A stretch of DNA of 64,000 nt from Varibaculum cambriense (GTDB taxonomy: Bacteria > Actinomycetota > Actinomycetes > Actinomycetales > Actinomycetaceae). Of this stretch, positions 1 to 12,124 are shown piece by piece. The stretch is from assembly GCF_022133705.1 (NCBI RefSeq), contig NZ_JAKNHJ010000007.1, positions 1 to 64,000 of the forward strand, given 5' to 3'. The position numbers and the translations under genes are program-made. How positions within the stretch are numbered: position 1 is the first letter of the stretch; every line of letters begins with the position of its first letter. The notes under the pieces were generated by a model, which saw only the letters and a program-made list of their open reading frames with translations, ran no database searches and was not told the DNA's origin.

Positions 1-31
1 GGCTTGCCTGGCTAGTTTAGCCAGGCAAGCC
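1..31 (-). terminator. Terminator hairpin after rpoC
   Basis: Positions 1-14 and 18-31 form a perfect 14-bp inverted repeat with a 3-nt loop. It lies 26 bp beyond the rpoC stop codon on the minus strand. Any U-tract would lie outside the window. Confidence 0.8.
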
Positions 32-56
32 CCCGGAAGGAACTCAACTATTTAGA

Positions 57-3000
57 TTAGAGATTCAGACCAAAAGAGTCTTCGAAATTAATGCCCGCCA
101 AAAAGTCGTCATCAATATCGGGAATCTTAAAGTCATCAGCAGACCAACCCATCTTGGCCATCGCTTCCTCAGTAGGCTCCACACTGGCATCACGGAACAT
201 CGACAGACCGGTACCAGCCGGAATCAGCTTACCGATAATCACGTTCTCCTTCAGGCCTACCAGCGGATCCTTCTTCGCCGCCATCGCGGCATCAGTTAGC
301 ACCTTCGTAGTCTCCTGGAAGGAAGCTGCCGACAACCAAGAATCGGTAGCCAGCGAAGCCTTGGTAATCCCCATCAGTTCCGGACGAGCCGCAGCTGGCT
401 CTCCGCCCTCGGAAACTACCTTGCGGTTAATCGAGCGGAAGCGAATCGAATCCACCAAAGTACCCGGCAACAGGTCAGTGTCGCCCGACTTCAGCACGGT
501 CACCCGCCGCAACATCTGGCGCACAATCACTTCAATATGCTTGGAGTGAATATCTACGCCCTGCGAACGGTAAACCTCTTGCACCTCGTTGACCAGCTGT
601 TTTTGGGTGGAATTAACGCCCAAAATCCGCAGCACCTTCTTCGGATCCAAGCGACCCTCAGTCAGCTGCTCGCCTACCTCTACATGGTCACCATCAGAAA
701 TAATCAGCTTCATCCGGCGCGGAGCGTCAATAATCAGATCATCTTGACCATCATCACGCACCACTACCAAATGGCGCGGTTCACCCGGTTCGTCAACTAC
801 CTTGACGCGCCCGGCAGCTTCGGTAATCAAAGCTTCACCCTTGGGGGTACGAGCCTCGAATAGCTCCTGTACACGCGGCAAACCCTGAGTAATATCCGCG
901 GCACCCGCGGCACCACCGGTGTGGAAGGTACGCATCGTCAGCTGGGTACCGGGCTCCCCAATCGACTGGGCAGCGATAATCCCCACAGCCTCGCCAATAT
1001 CAACCCGTTTACCGGTAGCCAGTGAACGTCCGTAACAAGACGCACAAGTGCCGGCTTCGGACTCGCAGGTCAAAACGGAACGCACCGGAATCTCGGTGAC
1101 TCCCGCCTCGATCAAAACGTCAATCTCGGCGTCACCCACATCGGTACCTTTAGCAAACACCAAGTTGCCGTCCTTATCGGTAACGTCCTTAGACAAGGTA
1201 CGTCCATAGGCGGTGGTCTCTACGATATCCATCTTGTAAACCTGGCCGTTTTCACCGACGTTACCAATGGGCAGTACCAGGCCGCGGCGAGTACCACAGT
1301 CTTGTTCGCGCACAATAACGTCCTGCGAAACGTCCACCAGACGACGGGTCAAATAACCCGAGTCCGCCGTACGCAACGCGGTATCGGCCAAACCTTTACG
1401 AGCACCGTGAGTAGCAATGAAGTATTCGAGCACCGACAGACCGGAACGGTAGTTCGATTTAATCGGCTGCTCAATCAGCTTCTGCTTCGGGTCAGCCACC
1501 AGGCCACGCATACCCGAAATCTGCCGGATCTGATCCCAGTTACCACGAGCACCAGAAGAAACCATCCGGTTGACCTGGTTACGAGCCGGGAAGTTCTCCC
1601 GCATTGCCTCGGCAACTTTAGCCGTACATTCGGTCCACAAATCCACCAGTTCGTTGTAGCGATCCTGGGCGGTAATCAAACCGAGATCGGCGTCCTCTTG
1701 AACCTGGGTAGCCTTTTCGTCATACTCGGCTAGAATCTTCGCCTTAACTGGTGGTTCTACCACGTCAGCGAAACCGATAGTAGTACCCGACCAGGTTGCC
1801 CAGTGGAAACCGGTCTCTTTCAAAGCATCCAAAGAAGCTGCCACATTACCTTTGTCGTAACGCTCAGCCAAAGTGTTGACAATCCGGGACAGTCCCTTCT
1901 TATCAACCAGCTCGTTTACGAACGGGTAAGAAACCGGCAGTGCCTCGTTAAAGAAGCAACGCCCAATGGAGGTTTCAAACTCTACCGGATCGCCCTCTTC
2001 GAAGCCTTCCGGAGCCTGCCAATCCTTGGGCGGGACTGTGCCCGGCTCAAAACGGATCAGCGCCTTGGCGTTAATATCCAGGCGATTCTGGCCATAAGCC
2101 ATAATGGCTTCACCCAGCGAAGAGAACTTGGGGGTAACCGGGTTTCCGTCCTCGTCGGTCGGAACCGGTAGCGACGGATCGGGATCCGAAGTCAAGTGGT
2201 AAATACCAATCACCATGTCCTGCGAAGGCATAGTAACCGGGCGGCCATCAGCCGGCTTCAAAATGTTATTCGAAGACAGCATCAAAATCCGTGCCTCCGC
2301 TTGCGCTTCTGCGCCCAGCGGCAGGTGAACAGCCATCTGGTCACCATCGAAGTCCGCGTTGAACGCGCCACAAGCTAGCGGGTGCAACTGGATAGCTTTA
2401 CCCTCAATCAGGATCGGTTCGAAAGCCTGAATACCGAGACGGTGCAAAGTAGGTGCACGGTTTAGCAACACCGGATGTTCGGTGATTACCTCATCGAGTA
2501 CGTCCCACACCTGCGGACGCTGGCGTTCCACCATTCGCTTCGCGGCCTTAACGTTCTGGGCTTCCTGCCGCTCTACCAGCCGTTTCATTACGAACGGCTT
2601 GAACAGCTCCAAAGCCATCTGCTTAGGCAGACCGCACTGGTGCAGCCTGAGCTGCGGGCCTACCACGATCACCGAGCGACCCGAGTAGTCAACCCGCTTA
2701 CCCAGTAGGTTCTGACGGAAACGTCCCTGCTTGCCCTTGAGCATATCGGACAGGGACTTCAGCGCGCGGTTACCCGGGCCAGTCACCGGACGTCCGCGGC
2801 GACCATTATCGAACAGGGCATCCACCGATTCCTGCAGCATCCGCTTTTCGTTATTCACGATGATCTGGGGAGCACCCAAATCCAGCAGACGCTTTAGGCG
2901 GTTATTGCGGTTAATAACCCGGCGGTACAGATCGTTCAGGTCAGAGGTCGCAAACCGGCCCCCGTCTAGCTGCACCATCGGGCGCAGATCCGGAGGAATC

Positions 3001-3953
3001 ACCGGGATGCGATCTAGCACCATCGAATCCGGTTTATTCCCGGTCTGTAAGAAAGCAGAAACCACTTTCAGTCGTTTCAGGGCGCGAGTCTTGCGCTGAC
3101 CGGTTCCGGTCTCCACTTCCTCTTTCAGCTTTTCAGCCTCGGCCTCTAAGTCAAAGTCCTGCAAGCGCTTTTGGACTGCTTGCGCGCCCTTATCGCCCTT
3201 GAAGTAAATGCCATAGCGCATCTCCAAGTCGCGGTAAAGCCGCTCGTCGCCCTCTAGGTCACCTACCTGCAGTTCTTTGAAGCGGGTGAAGACCTCGTCC
3301 CGGCGGGTCAGCTCGCGATCCAGTTTGCGCCGCATCTGAGTGACCTCTTTATCGGCGGCTTTACGGATCTTTTCCTTTTCAGAGTTCTTAGCATCTTTAG
3401 CTTCTAAGGCCGCCAAATCCTTCTCCAGTTTTTCCTGGCGAGCCATAATCTGTGCCTCAAAGCGTTCAGTCAAACGCTGTTTTTCCAGGCTGAGCTCGTT
3501 TTCTAGATTCGGTAGATCCTGGTGACGCGCGTCCTCGTCGACCTCAGTAATCATATAGGCGGCGAAATAAATGACCTTCTCCAGGTCTTTCGGCGCTAGA
3601 TCCAGCAGGTACCCCAAACGGGAGGGCACGCCCTTGAAATACCAAATGTGGGTAACCGGGGCAGCCAACTCAATATGACCCATGCGTTCGCGGCGCACCT
3701 TAGAGCGAGTAACCTCTACCCCACAGCGTTCACAAACGATGCCCTTATAGCGCACCCGCTTGTATTTACCGCAGGCACATTCCCAATCCCGGGTAGGACC
3801 GAAAATGCGTTCACAGAACAGGCCATCCTTTTCGGGCTTCAGGGTGCGGTAGTTAATAGTTTCCGGCTTCTTGACTTCCCCGAATGACCATTCAGCCACG
3901 CCCTCGGCGGTCGCCATGCCGATATGTAGTTGATCGAATTTATTTGCATCCAT
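57..3953 (-). CDS. rpoC: DNA-directed RNA polymerase subunit beta'
   Basis: Encodes a 1298-residue beta' subunit of RNA polymerase, which carries the catalytic magnesium and much of the DNA channel. The N-terminal zinc-binding cysteines are visible at C59, C61, C74 and C77. The catalytic NADFDGD motif is near residue 530. A second cysteine cluster ([13 protein letters not shown]) precedes the [19 protein letters not shown] trigger-loop region. The length fits actinobacterial RpoC. It lies 30 bp downstream of rpoB and is almost certainly co-transcribed with it; the 14-bp hairpin at 1-31 ends the unit. The start is the ATG that keeps the normal [12 protein letters not shown] beginning. Numerous opposite-strand open frames here are shadows of this gene. 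Confidence 0.99.
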   Translation of the reverse strand: MDANKFDQLHIGMATAEGVAEWSFGEVKKPETINYRTLKPEKDGLFCERIFGPTRDWECACGKYKRVRYKGIVCERCGVEVTRSKVRRERMGHIELAAPVTHIWYFKGVPSRLGYLLDLAPKDLEKVIYFAAYMITEVDEDARHQDLPNLENELSLEKQRLTERFEAQIMARQEKLEKDLAALEAKDAKNSEKEKIRKAADKEVTQMRRKLDRELTRRDEVFTRFKELQVGDLEGDERLYRDLEMRYGIYFKGDKGAQAVQKRLQDFDLEAEAEKLKEEVETGTGQRKTRALKRLKVVSAFLQTGNKPDSMVLDRIPVIPPDLRPMVQLDGGRFATSDLNDLYRRVINRNNRLKRLLDLGAPQIIVNNEKRMLQESVDALFDNGRRGRPVTGPGNRALKSLSDMLKGKQGRFRQNLLGKRVDYSGRSVIVVGPQLRLHQCGLPKQMALELFKPFVMKRLVERQEAQNVKAAKRMVERQRPQVWDVLDEVITEHPVLLNRAPTLHRLGIQAFEPILIEGKAIQLHPLACGAFNADFDGDQMAVHLPLGAEAQAEARILMLSSNNILKPADGRPVTMPSQDMVIGIYHLTSDPDPSLPVPTDEDGNPVTPKFSSLGEAIMAYGQNRLDINAKALIRFEPGTVPPKDWQAPEGFEEGDPVEFETSIGRCFFNEALPVSYPFVNELVDKKGLSRIVNTLAERYDKGNVAASLDALKETGFHWATWSGTTIGFADVVEPPVKAKILAEYDEKATQVQEDADLGLITAQDRYNELVDLWTECTAKVAEAMRENFPARNQVNRMVSSGARGNWDQIRQISGMRGLVADPKQKLIEQPIKSNYRSGLSVLEYFIATHGARKGLADTALRTADSGYLTRRLVDVSQDVIVREQDCGTRRGLVLPIGNVGENGQVYKMDIVETTAYGRTLSKDVTDKDGNLVFAKGTDVGDAEIDVLIEAGVTEIPVRSVLTCESEAGTCASCYGRSLATGKRVDIGEAVGIIAAQSIGEPGTQLTMRTFHTGGAAGAADITQGLPRVQELFEARTPKGEALITEAAGRVKVVDEPGEPRHLVVVRDDGQDDLIIDAPRRMKLIISDGDHVEVGEQLTEGRLDPKKVLRILGVNSTQKQLVNEVQEVYRSQGVDIHSKHIEVIVRQMLRRVTVLKSGDTDLLPGTLVDSIRFRSINRKVVSEGGEPAAARPELMGITKASLATDSWLSAASFQETTKVLTDAAMAAKKDPLVGLKENVIIGKLIPAGTGLSMFRDASVEPTEEAMAKMGWSADDFKIPDIDDDFLAGINFEDSFGLNL

Positions 3954-3983
3954 AATCGACTCTTACCTTCTCTTCCCTGCTGC

Positions 3984-6900
3984 CTAGATTTCTTCCAAAG
4001 AAACATTGGGGTTTGGCCGCGAGCCAATATTGATCCCCAACTCTTCGCTGGCACGCTCAGCACCGTCATCGTCTTCAGCCAGGGACACCACATTATCTTC
4101 GGCGTCTAAGGCCTCCACATTCAGGCAGAGGGAGCGCATTTCTTGTATGAGGACGCGGAACGATTCCGGAATGCCAGGCTGCGGAATATCCTCGCCCTTA
4201 ACAATCGCCTCATAGACCTTCACGCGGCCGGTAATATCATCCGATTTCACGGTGAGCAGTTCCTGTAGCGAATAGGCGGCGCCGTAGGCCTCCATCGCCC
4301 AAACTTCCATCTCGCCGAAACGCTGGCCGCCGAACTGGGCTTTACCGCCCAAAGGCTGCTGCGTAATCATCGAGTAAGGCCCGGTGGAACGAGCGTGAAT
4401 CTTGTCGTCTACCAGGTGGTGCAGCTTCAGCATGTACTTGTAGCCCACCGAAATCGGGTAGGGGAACGGTTCACCGCTGCGTCCATCAAATAGTTGCGCT
4501 TTACCGTCTTCGTTGATGAGGCGATCCCCATCCGCGTTCGGGCGGGTGCAACTGAGCAGACCGGTCAGCACGTCCTCTTCCACACCGTCGAATACCGGGG
4601 TGGCCACCTTTTGACCGGCAGGAGCCGACAGCCCTTCCTTGGGGAGTTTCTCAATCCACTTGGCGCCTTCTTCTGCCAGCAGGGAAGTATCCCAACCCTG
4701 GTGAGCAATCCAGCCCAAGTGGAACTCCAGAACCTGACCGATGTTCATACGACCAGGCACACCCATGGGGTTCAAAATAATGTCAACCGGAGTGCCGTCC
4801 TCTAAGAAAGGCATATCTTCGATCGGCAGAATCTTGGAAACCACACCTTTATTACCGTGACGACCAGCCATTTTATCGCCAATGGTGATCTTACGGCGCT
4901 GCGCGACATAGACGCGCACCATGTGTTTTACCCCGGGAGGTAGTTCGTCGTCTTCATCGTTAAACTCGCGAACCCCGATTACAATCCCGGTTTCGCCGTG
5001 CGGCACGCGCAGTGAAGTATCCCGCACCTCGCGGGCTTTCTCACCGAAGATGGCGCGCAGTAGGCGCTCTTCACTGGTCAGCTCGGTTTCACCCTTCGGG
5101 GTTACTTTCCCGACCAAAATATCGCCAGCCTGTACCTCGGCACCGATGCGGATGATACCGCGCTCGTCCAGGTCAGATAGGGCGTCCTCGGAAATATTAG
5201 GAATATCGCGAGTGATTTCTTCTAGCCCCAGCTTGGTTTCGCGGGCATCGATTTCGTGTTCTTCGATATGGATCGAAGTGAGCACGTCGTCTTGGACTAC
5301 CCGGCGGGAAAGAATAATCGCGTCCTCGTAGTTGAGGCCTTCCCAAGACATGTAGGCAACCAGCAGGTTCTTACCCAAGGCCAGTTCGCCATGATCAGTT
5401 GCCGGGCCGTCAGCGATGAGATCGCCGACCTCTACCCGGTCACCGGCAGCCACCCGAACATGCTGGTTATAGCAGTTACCGGGGTTGGAGCGGTGGAACT
5501 TGTCTAGGTTATAGGTGAAGTAGGAGCCGTCATCGCACATGAGCTGTACATGCGCCGCATCGGCTTCTACGACTACCCCGGCATGGTCACTAACGATGGC
5601 TTCGCCCGCGTCCATAGCGGTGCGCCGTTCCATACCGGTACCCACTAGCGGAGCCTCGGTGGTCAGCAACGGAACTGCTTGGCGCTGCATGTTAGCCCCC
5701 ATGAGGGCGCGGTTGGCGTCATCGTGTTCCAGGAACGGAATCAGGGCGGCGGCGACTGAAGTCATTTGCCGCGCTGAAACGTCCATGAAGTCTACTTCGT
5801 CGCGGTGCATTTCCTGGGGGTCTTCCCCAGCGATCCGGCACAGTACCAGCTCTTCAGCAAAAGAACCGTCATCATTTAGCGGAGCCGAAGCCTGGGCGAT
5901 ATTGTAGCCGGCCTCTTCATCCGCGCTCAGGTAGTGAACTTCGTCGGTTACTTTCCCGTCTTTAACTACCCGATAGGGGGTTTCAATGAAACCGAAGGAG
6001 TTTAAGCGAGCATAAGTTGCCAGCGAGCCGATCAAACCAATGTTCGGGCCTTCCGGAGATTCGATCGGACACATCCGGCCATAGTGGGACGGGTGCACGT
6101 CACGAACTTCCATGCCCGCCCGGTCACGAGAAAGACCGCCCGGACCTAGCGCGGACAGGCGCCGCTTGTGGGTTAGCCCCGAAAGCGGGTTGTTTTGATC
6201 CATGAACTGGGACAGCTGCGAAGTACCAAAGAACTCTTTGATCGCGGCCACTACCGGACGGATATTAATCAGCGACTGCGGAGTGATAGCCTCCGCGTCC
6301 TGAGTGGTCATGCGTTCGCGTACCACGCGTTCCATCCGGGAAAGCCCGGTACGAATCTGGGCTTGGATTAGTTCGCCAACTGCGCGAATCCGGCGGTTAC
6401 CGAAATGGTCGATATCGTCGGTTTCTACCCGCACATCAATGATTTCGCCGTCCTCGTTGGTGGCTGACACCGTCTGGTCGCCTTTTTGCAGCGCCAATAG
6501 GTATTTGAAACCAGCGATAATATCGTCGAGCGTCAAAGTAGAGGCGTGGATATCACTGGTAAGCCCCAGTTTCCGGTTGACCTTGTAGCGGCCAACTTTG
6601 GCCAGGTCATAGCGCTTGGGGTTGAAGTAGAAACCTTCAATCAGGTTACGACCGGCTTCTGCGCTAGCCGGCTCTCCGGGGCGGATTTTGCGGTAAATAT
6701 CTGCCCGGGCATCATCGGTGGACTGAATGTTGTCCGAATCTTTTTCCAAGGTGGAAAGCATGATCGGATAGTCTTTGAACTCTTCGCGAATTTCTTCCGC
6801 CGTCATCCCCAGGGCACGCAGGAAAATGGTGCCGGACTGTTTACGGCGCCGGTCAATACGGATGCCTACGTTTTCCCGTTTGTCGATCTCTAGTTCTAGC

Positions 6901-7472
6901 CAAGCCCCGCGGGAGGGAATGAACTTGCAGCCGTAAATATCCTTATCGGAGGTTTTATCGGCTACTTTTTCAAAGTAGACACCGGGCGAGCGCACCAGCT
7001 GAGAGACCACTACCCGCTCGGTACCGTTAATAATGAAGGTTGCCCGCGGAGTCATCAGCGGGAAATCCCCCATAAACACGGTCTGCGATTTAATTTCGCC
7101 AGTGTTTTCATTCATGTATTCCGCGGTCACGAAGATGGGAGCCGCATAGGTGTAATCCTTGGCTTTGCATTCTTCGATGGAATACTTGGGGGGCTCAAAC
7201 TTGGGGTCGGAAAACGACAGCGACATGGAGCCAGCGAAGTCTTGGATCGGGGAAATTTCTTCAAAAACTTCCTCTAACCCCGACAACACCGGATCGGTGC
7301 GATGGGTCGCTTGTGCTTTTTCTTCTGCACTCTCGCGCCACTGGGGGGTGCCTAAGAGCCATTCAAAAGATTTCCTTTGAATGTCAAGCAGATTCGGAGG
7401 AGCCATAACTTCCTGCAGTTTTGCAAACGACAGGCGAGAGGGCTTATTGGCGGATGCGGTTTCAGCAGCCAA
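3984..7472 (-). CDS. rpoB: DNA-directed RNA polymerase subunit beta
   Basis: Encodes the 1162-residue beta subunit of RNA polymerase. The rifampicin-binding region ([15 protein letters not shown] then [16 protein letters not shown], about residues 415-445) has the sensitive actinobacterial form with no known resistance substitution. The [12 protein letters not shown] motif and the C-terminal [12 protein letters not shown] segment are present. The start codon is TTG (7472-7470), preceded by an AAAGGA-type ribosome site, and the next residues [16 protein letters not shown] fit the family. rpoC follows after 30 bp. The rplJ-rplL pair lies about 42 kb away here, so the classical rplKAJL-rpoBC cluster is split and rpoBC must have its own promoter in 7473-7789. 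Confidence 0.98.
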   Translation of the reverse strand: MAAETASANKPSRLSFAKLQEVMAPPNLLDIQRKSFEWLLGTPQWRESAEEKAQATHRTDPVLSGLEEVFEEISPIQDFAGSMSLSFSDPKFEPPKYSIEECKAKDYTYAAPIFVTAEYMNENTGEIKSQTVFMGDFPLMTPRATFIINGTERVVVSQLVRSPGVYFEKVADKTSDKDIYGCKFIPSRGAWLELEIDKRENVGIRIDRRRKQSGTIFLRALGMTAEEIREEFKDYPIMLSTLEKDSDNIQSTDDARADIYRKIRPGEPASAEAGRNLIEGFYFNPKRYDLAKVGRYKVNRKLGLTSDIHASTLTLDDIIAGFKYLLALQKGDQTVSATNEDGEIIDVRVETDDIDHFGNRRIRAVGELIQAQIRTGLSRMERVVRERMTTQDAEAITPQSLINIRPVVAAIKEFFGTSQLSQFMDQNNPLSGLTHKRRLSALGPGGLSRDRAGMEVRDVHPSHYGRMCPIESPEGPNIGLIGSLATYARLNSFGFIETPYRVVKDGKVTDEVHYLSADEEAGYNIAQASAPLNDDGSFAEELVLCRIAGEDPQEMHRDEVDFMDVSARQMTSVAAALIPFLEHDDANRALMGANMQRQAVPLLTTEAPLVGTGMERRTAMDAGEAIVSDHAGVVVEADAAHVQLMCDDGSYFTYNLDKFHRSNPGNCYNQHVRVAAGDRVEVGDLIADGPATDHGELALGKNLLVAYMSWEGLNYEDAIILSRRVVQDDVLTSIHIEEHEIDARETKLGLEEITRDIPNISEDALSDLDERGIIRIGAEVQAGDILVGKVTPKGETELTSEERLLRAIFGEKAREVRDTSLRVPHGETGIVIGVREFNDEDDELPPGVKHMVRVYVAQRRKITIGDKMAGRHGNKGVVSKILPIEDMPFLEDGTPVDIILNPMGVPGRMNIGQVLEFHLGWIAHQGWDTSLLAEEGAKWIEKLPKEGLSAPAGQKVATPVFDGVEEDVLTGLLSCTRPNADGDRLINEDGKAQLFDGRSGEPFPYPISVGYKYMLKLHHLVDDKIHARSTGPYSMITQQPLGGKAQFGGQRFGEMEVWAMEAYGAAYSLQELLTVKSDDITGRVKVYEAIVKGEDIPQPGIPESFRVLIQEMRSLCLNVEALDAEDNVVSLAEDDDGAERASEELGINIGSRPNPNVSLEEI

Positions 7473-7789
7473 AAGGATTCCTTTCGGACGACGTAACTTC
7501 GCGCGAATTTCTGGTTTCCGGCCCCTTCCAGGCGCTGGTTGTTCTTCCGATCGCCTTGCGCATTTTTAGGGCGAATCAACAGACCAGACCACATCGGGCT
7601 ACGGCAAACGCAAGTATTAATGCTAGTTTGAAAGCGCTCATTATGCCACATGTCAGGCGAGGACGTGCGCATTTTCACAGCTTTTTTCCATTTTGGGCTG
7701 CTATCGGGCCAAGCGGGAGAAAAATACTATTTTTGAGGTTCCGCGTGGGTTCTCTGGCAGCGCGTTCGTCCCCTTTTTGGAGAGCCGGT
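7473..7789 (-). other. rpoB upstream region, no gene
   Basis: This 317-bp interval separates the stop of the CydC-like gene from the rpoB start and should hold the rpoBC promoter and leader. The best signal is on the minus strand at 7640-7648, a CATAAT -10 box with the extended TGG in front. No clear -35 box fits it. The ORFs crossing this stretch have no recognisable product. A short AT-only palindrome (AAAAATA-C-TATTTTT) lies near 7721-7735. Confidence 0.5.
7640..7648 (-). promoter_or_regulatory. Possible extended -10 promoter for rpoB
   Basis: The minus strand reads TGG then CATAAT, a good extended -10 element about 170 bp upstream of the rpoB start. No TTGACA-like box lies at 16-18 bp, so the assignment is tentative. 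Confidence 0.35.
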
Positions 7790-9670
7790 CTACAAGGTAA
7801 ACGCTGCTTCCTTTTCGTGGGCAAATAGCTTCGCCAGTTCCCCGGCTTGCGCGAGCAAATGCTCCGGATCTCCTTGCTCCGCCAGCCTTCCCCCAGAAAG
7901 CACCAACACCTGGTCGGCTTCCTCAACCTGCTGCAAGGTATGGGTGATTTCAATAATGGTGGCCTGCGGACGCTCCTCGCGTACCCGGTGGCGGATCCGC
8001 GCTGCTAGCGCGGGCTCCAAATGCGCGGTGAACTCGTCTAATACTAAGACCGGAGAATCGTTAAGAAACGCCCTCGCTAAAGAGAGCCTTTGCCGCTGTC
8101 CCCCAGACAGTGCCCCGCCGTATCTGCCTACGCGAGTATTTAAACCTGCAGGTAAAGCTGCAACCACCTGGTCGAGTTCTACGATTTTCAATACCTGCCA
8201 GAGCTGTTCCTCACTGGCATCGGGTTTACCGAGCCGCAAATTATCGGCAATCGAGGCCGAGAAAATATGAATCCGCTGGGTAACCAGAGGAATCGCGCGG
8301 CGAATAGCCTGCGGATCTAGCTGCGGCAACGGGCAATCTCCCAGCAAGATCTGCCCGCTATCAACATCCCAGTAGCGCAGCAGCAACCTCGCCAGGGTGG
8401 ATTTTCCGCTCCCAGTAGCGCCACAGATAGCAGTCCAGGAACCGGCGGGAATAGTAAAGGAAACATCCTGCAGGGTTTGCCGGGAGGATGCTTGCTTTCC
8501 GCTTTGGGGATAGGTAAACGACACGTCCTCGAAAATAATCGGGAAAGGCTGCGCGGGCGGGTTCTTTCCGCCGCTAGCTACCTGCGGAGCCGAGTTCGCG
8601 ACCTGCCAAACCCGGCGGGCGGCAGCGAAGGTGTTATCCAGGTGGGTAGAAAAATCTTCCACCCCGCGGCATACTTCCCAAGAACGCATTACCGCAAAGG
8701 TGGCGGCCAGAGCGGCCGGAATCGCGGTCAAATCGGCTGGCGAAGGCATTCCCACCCAGATGACCGCCAGCGCTGCGAGGTACATTCCGCTTTGGGTCAA
8801 AGCCCGGCGCAAAGCCTGCAGCGAAGTCAAAGGGCGCGCGCCGGCTCCCACAATCGACATATAGCGCTCAAGTTGAGTAATGCGCGCCCGCTGCAAACCG
8901 TAGCCGGTTACCTCGCTAATCCCGTTTACCGAGTCGGTCACCGATTGGGCAACTTGCCCCTGAGCTTTCCCCACTGCATCCGCAGCCCGGTTGCCTTCCC
9001 CGCCCCCTAGCAGCATTAAGCACAACAAAGTCACCAGGTAAACCAGGAATAATAAAACGCCGCTAAGGGGAGAAACCAAAAATCCGGCCAGCATCGAGAC
9101 CGCGAGGGGGATAACCAGAGCGCTAAAGGCAGGAACCAAGGTGTGCGCAAAAAACACTTCAATACGATCAATATCGGCGGTGATCCGCGTCAGCAAATCC
9201 CCGCTTTTAGCCCCCACCATACAAGCCGGAGATTGCGGCACCAGGCGCTTAAACATTTCTTGCCGCAAAATCTCTAGCGCTTTAAAGGCCACATAGTGTC
9301 CGGCGAACTGTTCTAGGTAACGGAAGACTGCTTTCAGTAACGCTAAAACCGCCATCACCCCTACGCTCACCCACAGGTAAGCCGAACTCAAGGCGGTGCC
9401 GCCAGTGATTTGTACGACTGCCGCGCCGATACGGTAAACCCCAAAAGTAATCAGCGCGATACCGAAAGCCTGATCTAGCAGGCGCGCCACCGCCGATAAA
9501 TATAGGGGTTTAAGCACGGGGCGAGCCAGCTGCAATAGCCAGTTGATCAATTGGCGGGTTCCCACTTCCGGCGCACTAGCGTCCTCCCTGGTTTTTTCCG
9601 GTGGACGCGGGGTTTCACCGTCTTCTTTAGCAGGGCGCAGGTACTTTATCAGCTCCGGTAGTTTCTTCAC
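7790..9670 (-). CDS. cydC: CydC-like ABC transporter, fused membrane and ATPase domains
   Basis: A 626-residue ABC exporter half. An N-terminal cytoplasmic stretch of about 45 residues is followed by a six-helix membrane domain (about 50-340) and an ATPase domain (about 375-620). Walker A is GATGSGKST and the signature is LSGGQRQRLSLARA. Walker B reads VLVLDEFT, with Phe where most relatives have Pro, and the H-loop is EITHT. RITADIDRIEVFFAH is typical of CydC, which with CydD exports cysteine or glutathione needed for cytochrome bd assembly. The start overlaps the upstream CydD-like stop by 4 bp, so translation is coupled. No cydAB genes are nearby, so the substrate is inferred from family only. 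Confidence 0.85.
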   Translation of the reverse strand: MKKLPELIKYLRPAKEDGETPRPPEKTREDASAPEVGTRQLINWLLQLARPVLKPLYLSAVARLLDQAFGIALITFGVYRIGAAVVQITGGTALSSAYLWVSVGVMAVLALLKAVFRYLEQFAGHYVAFKALEILRQEMFKRLVPQSPACMVGAKSGDLLTRITADIDRIEVFFAHTLVPAFSALVIPLAVSMLAGFLVSPLSGVLLFLVYLVTLLCLMLLGGGEGNRAADAVGKAQGQVAQSVTDSVNGISEVTGYGLQRARITQLERYMSIVGAGARPLTSLQALRRALTQSGMYLAALAVIWVGMPSPADLTAIPAALAATFAVMRSWEVCRGVEDFSTHLDNTFAAARRVWQVANSAPQVASGGKNPPAQPFPIIFEDVSFTYPQSGKQASSRQTLQDVSFTIPAGSWTAICGATGSGKSTLARLLLRYWDVDSGQILLGDCPLPQLDPQAIRRAIPLVTQRIHIFSASIADNLRLGKPDASEEQLWQVLKIVELDQVVAALPAGLNTRVGRYGGALSGGQRQRLSLARAFLNDSPVLVLDEFTAHLEPALAARIRHRVREERPQATIIEITHTLQQVEEADQVLVLSGGRLAEQGDPEHLLAQAGELAKLFAHEKEAAFTL

Positions 9671-11352
9671 CGCACTATCTCCTTTAAAACGCCATCTTGG
9701 AGGTACAGCACCCGGTCAGCAAACTCCAGAGCACTGGCACGATGGGTGAGCAGCACGATAGTTTTTTCTTTCGCGACTTCCGCGAGTGCCTGGGTAATCG
9801 CCGCCTCGGACTCTAAATCTATCTGTGAAGTTGGCTCATCCAGCAGTAGTAACTGGCGCTGGGACAATAGTGCCCGGGCTAAAGATAAGCGCTGGGCTTG
9901 TCCTCCCGATAGGGCATAGCCGTCCTCGCCTACCGGGGTATCTAGTCCTTGCACGAAAGCGCGAACTTCTGCGGCCAGGCGCACTGTTTCCAGGCACTCC
10001 CAAAGGCGGTCTTCACTGGCGCGGGGAGCTACCATCATCAGATTGGAGCGGATGGTTCCGGTGAAAATCCAGGTGTGCTGTTGGACTAGCGCCGATTGGT
10101 CAGCAAACCAGGCGCTACTATCAGCGTCGAGGGCGCGTCCCTGTAGATAATAGGTACCTTGTCTGGGTAAAAGGTTACCTTTAAGCACTTCAATCAGGGT
10201 GGATTTTCCGGCTCCGGAAGGGCCGCAAATTGCCACCCATTCTCCTGGTTTTATTTCTAGATCCAGGTTTTGGAGGACGGGATCGCCCTCGGAATAAGCA
10301 AATGTCAGATCCTGTAGCGAGAGGAAAGAATCAGACTGGTGCGGCGTTACCGGTGTTTTATCGGAGCTGGCGTCCCCGCCTTGACCCTGGGAGGGGGCTT
10401 TGCCAGTCAAAAAGGCGCGTACTAGACGTTGATTCGCCATTCCCGCCATTCCCACGTAGAAGAAGGATCCGATTTTGTTCATCGGCTCTAGGAGCAGCAA
10501 AGTTAACCCCAACATGGAAACCACCGGAGCGATCACCGTAATATCGCTGCCCCATGCACCGTTGATTACCTTCCACAGGGTGAGCGCAAACCCGGTGGTA
10601 AGGAGCAAAAGATTGAATCCCAGGTCGATGACCAGCAAGATTAGTTGATTTGCGGCCAGCAATCGCATAGTGGAAAGCCGGTTTTCTTCCCCTATCTGGG
10701 CTAGTTGCTGACCTTTTGAGTCAGCGGCTCCCAGTAGCGTCAAGGTTTCTAAACCTGAAAGCGCATCCAGGTAGGAGGCCGCGAGCTGATTACGCCGCCG
10801 CCGGGAGCTGCTCGAAACTTTCCGGGTTAGTTTCGAAAAACCAAAAATAATTGCCGGCACTAGCGGCACAAACCCCAGTAACACCAAGGCACACCAAGGG
10901 TCGACCAACAAGGCCATGATCGAAAGCACCAGTAGCGGACTCACCATCGCCCCGATCATGGAACCTAGGAAAGCCTGGCGGTAGCGCTGAATTTTCTCCG
11001 TACCGGAGGTCATCATATCGATTAGGGATCCGGCACTCCGGGAAGCCAATACCCCCGGTCCCTGCCGGAAATAATTTCGCAGCAATCTAGACTGGAGAGC
11101 CTGCTGTTCTTTATAAATTGAGTGTTGCTCGATACTAACCCGGGTTGCTTCACATCCCCCCAGCATCACAGCTACAAAGATGAGCCCGCCCAACATACCC
11201 GAAAGGCTCTTCCCGGAAAATGCGTGCGACAGGGCGTAACCTAGCAAAACCATGAAACCGGCCGCCAATGCCACCGAGATCAAGGTGAGAATCACACTAG
11301 CGATAATCGCTACTGTCCCCGCCGGACGGGAAAGTGACAGTTTTTTCGCCAT
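9667..11352 (-). CDS. cydD: CydD-like ABC transporter, fused membrane and ATPase domains
   Basis: A 561-residue ABC exporter half and partner of the following CydC-like gene. Six membrane helices (about 12-310) precede the ATPase domain. Walker A is GPSGAGKST, the signature is LSGGQAQRLSLARA, Walker B is LLLLDEPTSQID and the H-loop is LLTHR. The ATP sites look intact in this half. Family knowledge points to thiol (cysteine/glutathione) export across the inner membrane. The ATG start lies about 105 bp from the divergent LytR_C gene, so the operon promoter is probably in that gap. Confidence 0.83.
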   Translation of the reverse strand: MAKKLSLSRPAGTVAIIASVILTLISVALAAGFMVLLGYALSHAFSGKSLSGMLGGLIFVAVMLGGCEATRVSIEQHSIYKEQQALQSRLLRNYFRQGPGVLASRSAGSLIDMMTSGTEKIQRYRQAFLGSMIGAMVSPLLVLSIMALLVDPWCALVLLGFVPLVPAIIFGFSKLTRKVSSSSRRRRNQLAASYLDALSGLETLTLLGAADSKGQQLAQIGEENRLSTMRLLAANQLILLVIDLGFNLLLLTTGFALTLWKVINGAWGSDITVIAPVVSMLGLTLLLLEPMNKIGSFFYVGMAGMANQRLVRAFLTGKAPSQGQGGDASSDKTPVTPHQSDSFLSLQDLTFAYSEGDPVLQNLDLEIKPGEWVAICGPSGAGKSTLIEVLKGNLLPRQGTYYLQGRALDADSSAWFADQSALVQQHTWIFTGTIRSNLMMVAPRASEDRLWECLETVRLAAEVRAFVQGLDTPVGEDGYALSGGQAQRLSLARALLSQRQLLLLDEPTSQIDLESEAAITQALAEVAKEKTIVLLTHRASALEFADRVLYLQDGVLKEIVR

Positions 11353-11458
11353 ATGATCCTCTAGCTCAGTGGTTTTCTTGGCTTTACTTTACTAGTTTTA
11401 GCGTCTAAAACGTACCCGCCAACCGTGCCTGAACGCTAAGGGAGGTAAAGTAACAAGC

Positions 11459-12121
11459 ATGAATCAAACCCAGGTGAGCCCCAACAGCGGTGGGGACCCG
11501 CAGCAATCAGATCTGGCAGCAAATCCTGAAAACGTAGACCCGCTGGCAGACCTTACCCCCCATCAGCGCTACGTGCGGCGCCGTCAACAACGCGAAACTA
11601 TGGTTTTCACCGTTATCGGTTCGGTGATGGCCGGACTGCTGGTGCTATCCATCTTGATTGGGTTCGGGATTTTACCCTTCCCCTTCTTCAACGACTTTAA
11701 GCAGGCTCCCCAATACGCCCAGGCGGGAGACGTTCCCTGCCCGACCTCGGAAAAAGCGGTTCCCTTAGACAAAATGGAGATCCATGTGGTCAATGGCACC
11801 GATGTTTCTGGCCTAGCCGGCAAAGTTGCCAAGGGGCTTAAAGAACGCGGAGTTCCGGTTAAAGATACTGGAAATATCAGTTCCGGTTCCTATGAAGGCA
11901 ATATTCGGATCGTTACTGGCCCCACCGGGGTTAACGTGGCCTACACTTTGGCACGCGCCTTTGAGGATGCAGAGGTTATTCTAGATCCTCGTCCTACTTC
12001 GGATGTGACCGTGACTATTGGTTCTCGCTACACCGATATGGTTAGCCCCGAAGAATTTAAGGAAGAGGCGCATAACGATCTTGACAAGATGGAAGGCTGC
12101 AAACTAGTGCAAATCGCCTAG
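11459..12121 (+). CDS. Membrane-anchored LytR C-terminal domain protein
   Basis: A 220-residue protein with a Pro/Asn/Gln-rich cytoplasmic start, one membrane helix (about 46-70, VFTVIGSVMAGLLVLSILIG) and an extracytoplasmic LytR_C domain (about 103-195, starting near MEIHVVNGTDVSGLAGKVA). This domain also forms the tail of LytR-CpsA-Psr enzymes that attach glycopolymers to the wall, but the catalytic LCP domain is absent here. It probably acts as a stand-alone accessory or binding module at the cell envelope. A GGGAGGTAAAG ribosome site precedes the ATG. It converges with the uracil permease, 3 bp apart. Confidence 0.8.
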   Translation: MNQTQVSPNSGGDPQQSDLAANPENVDPLADLTPHQRYVRRRQQRETMVFTVIGSVMAGLLVLSILIGFGILPFPFFNDFKQAPQYAQAGDVPCPTSEKAVPLDKMEIHVVNGTDVSGLAGKVAKGLKERGVPVKDTGNISSGSYEGNIRIVTGPTGVNVAYTLARAFEDAEVILDPRPTSDVTVTIGSRYTDMVSPEEFKEEAHNDLDKMEGCKLVQIA

Positions 12122-12124
12122 GAT

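Noticed and set aside
6150-6227. Possible rifampicin-resistance change in rpoB
   Set aside because: The whole resistance region reads as the sensitive wild-type form.
91-7380. Many plus-strand ORFs opposite rpoC and rpoB
   Set aside because: They mirror the codon pattern of the two real genes and have no domain features.
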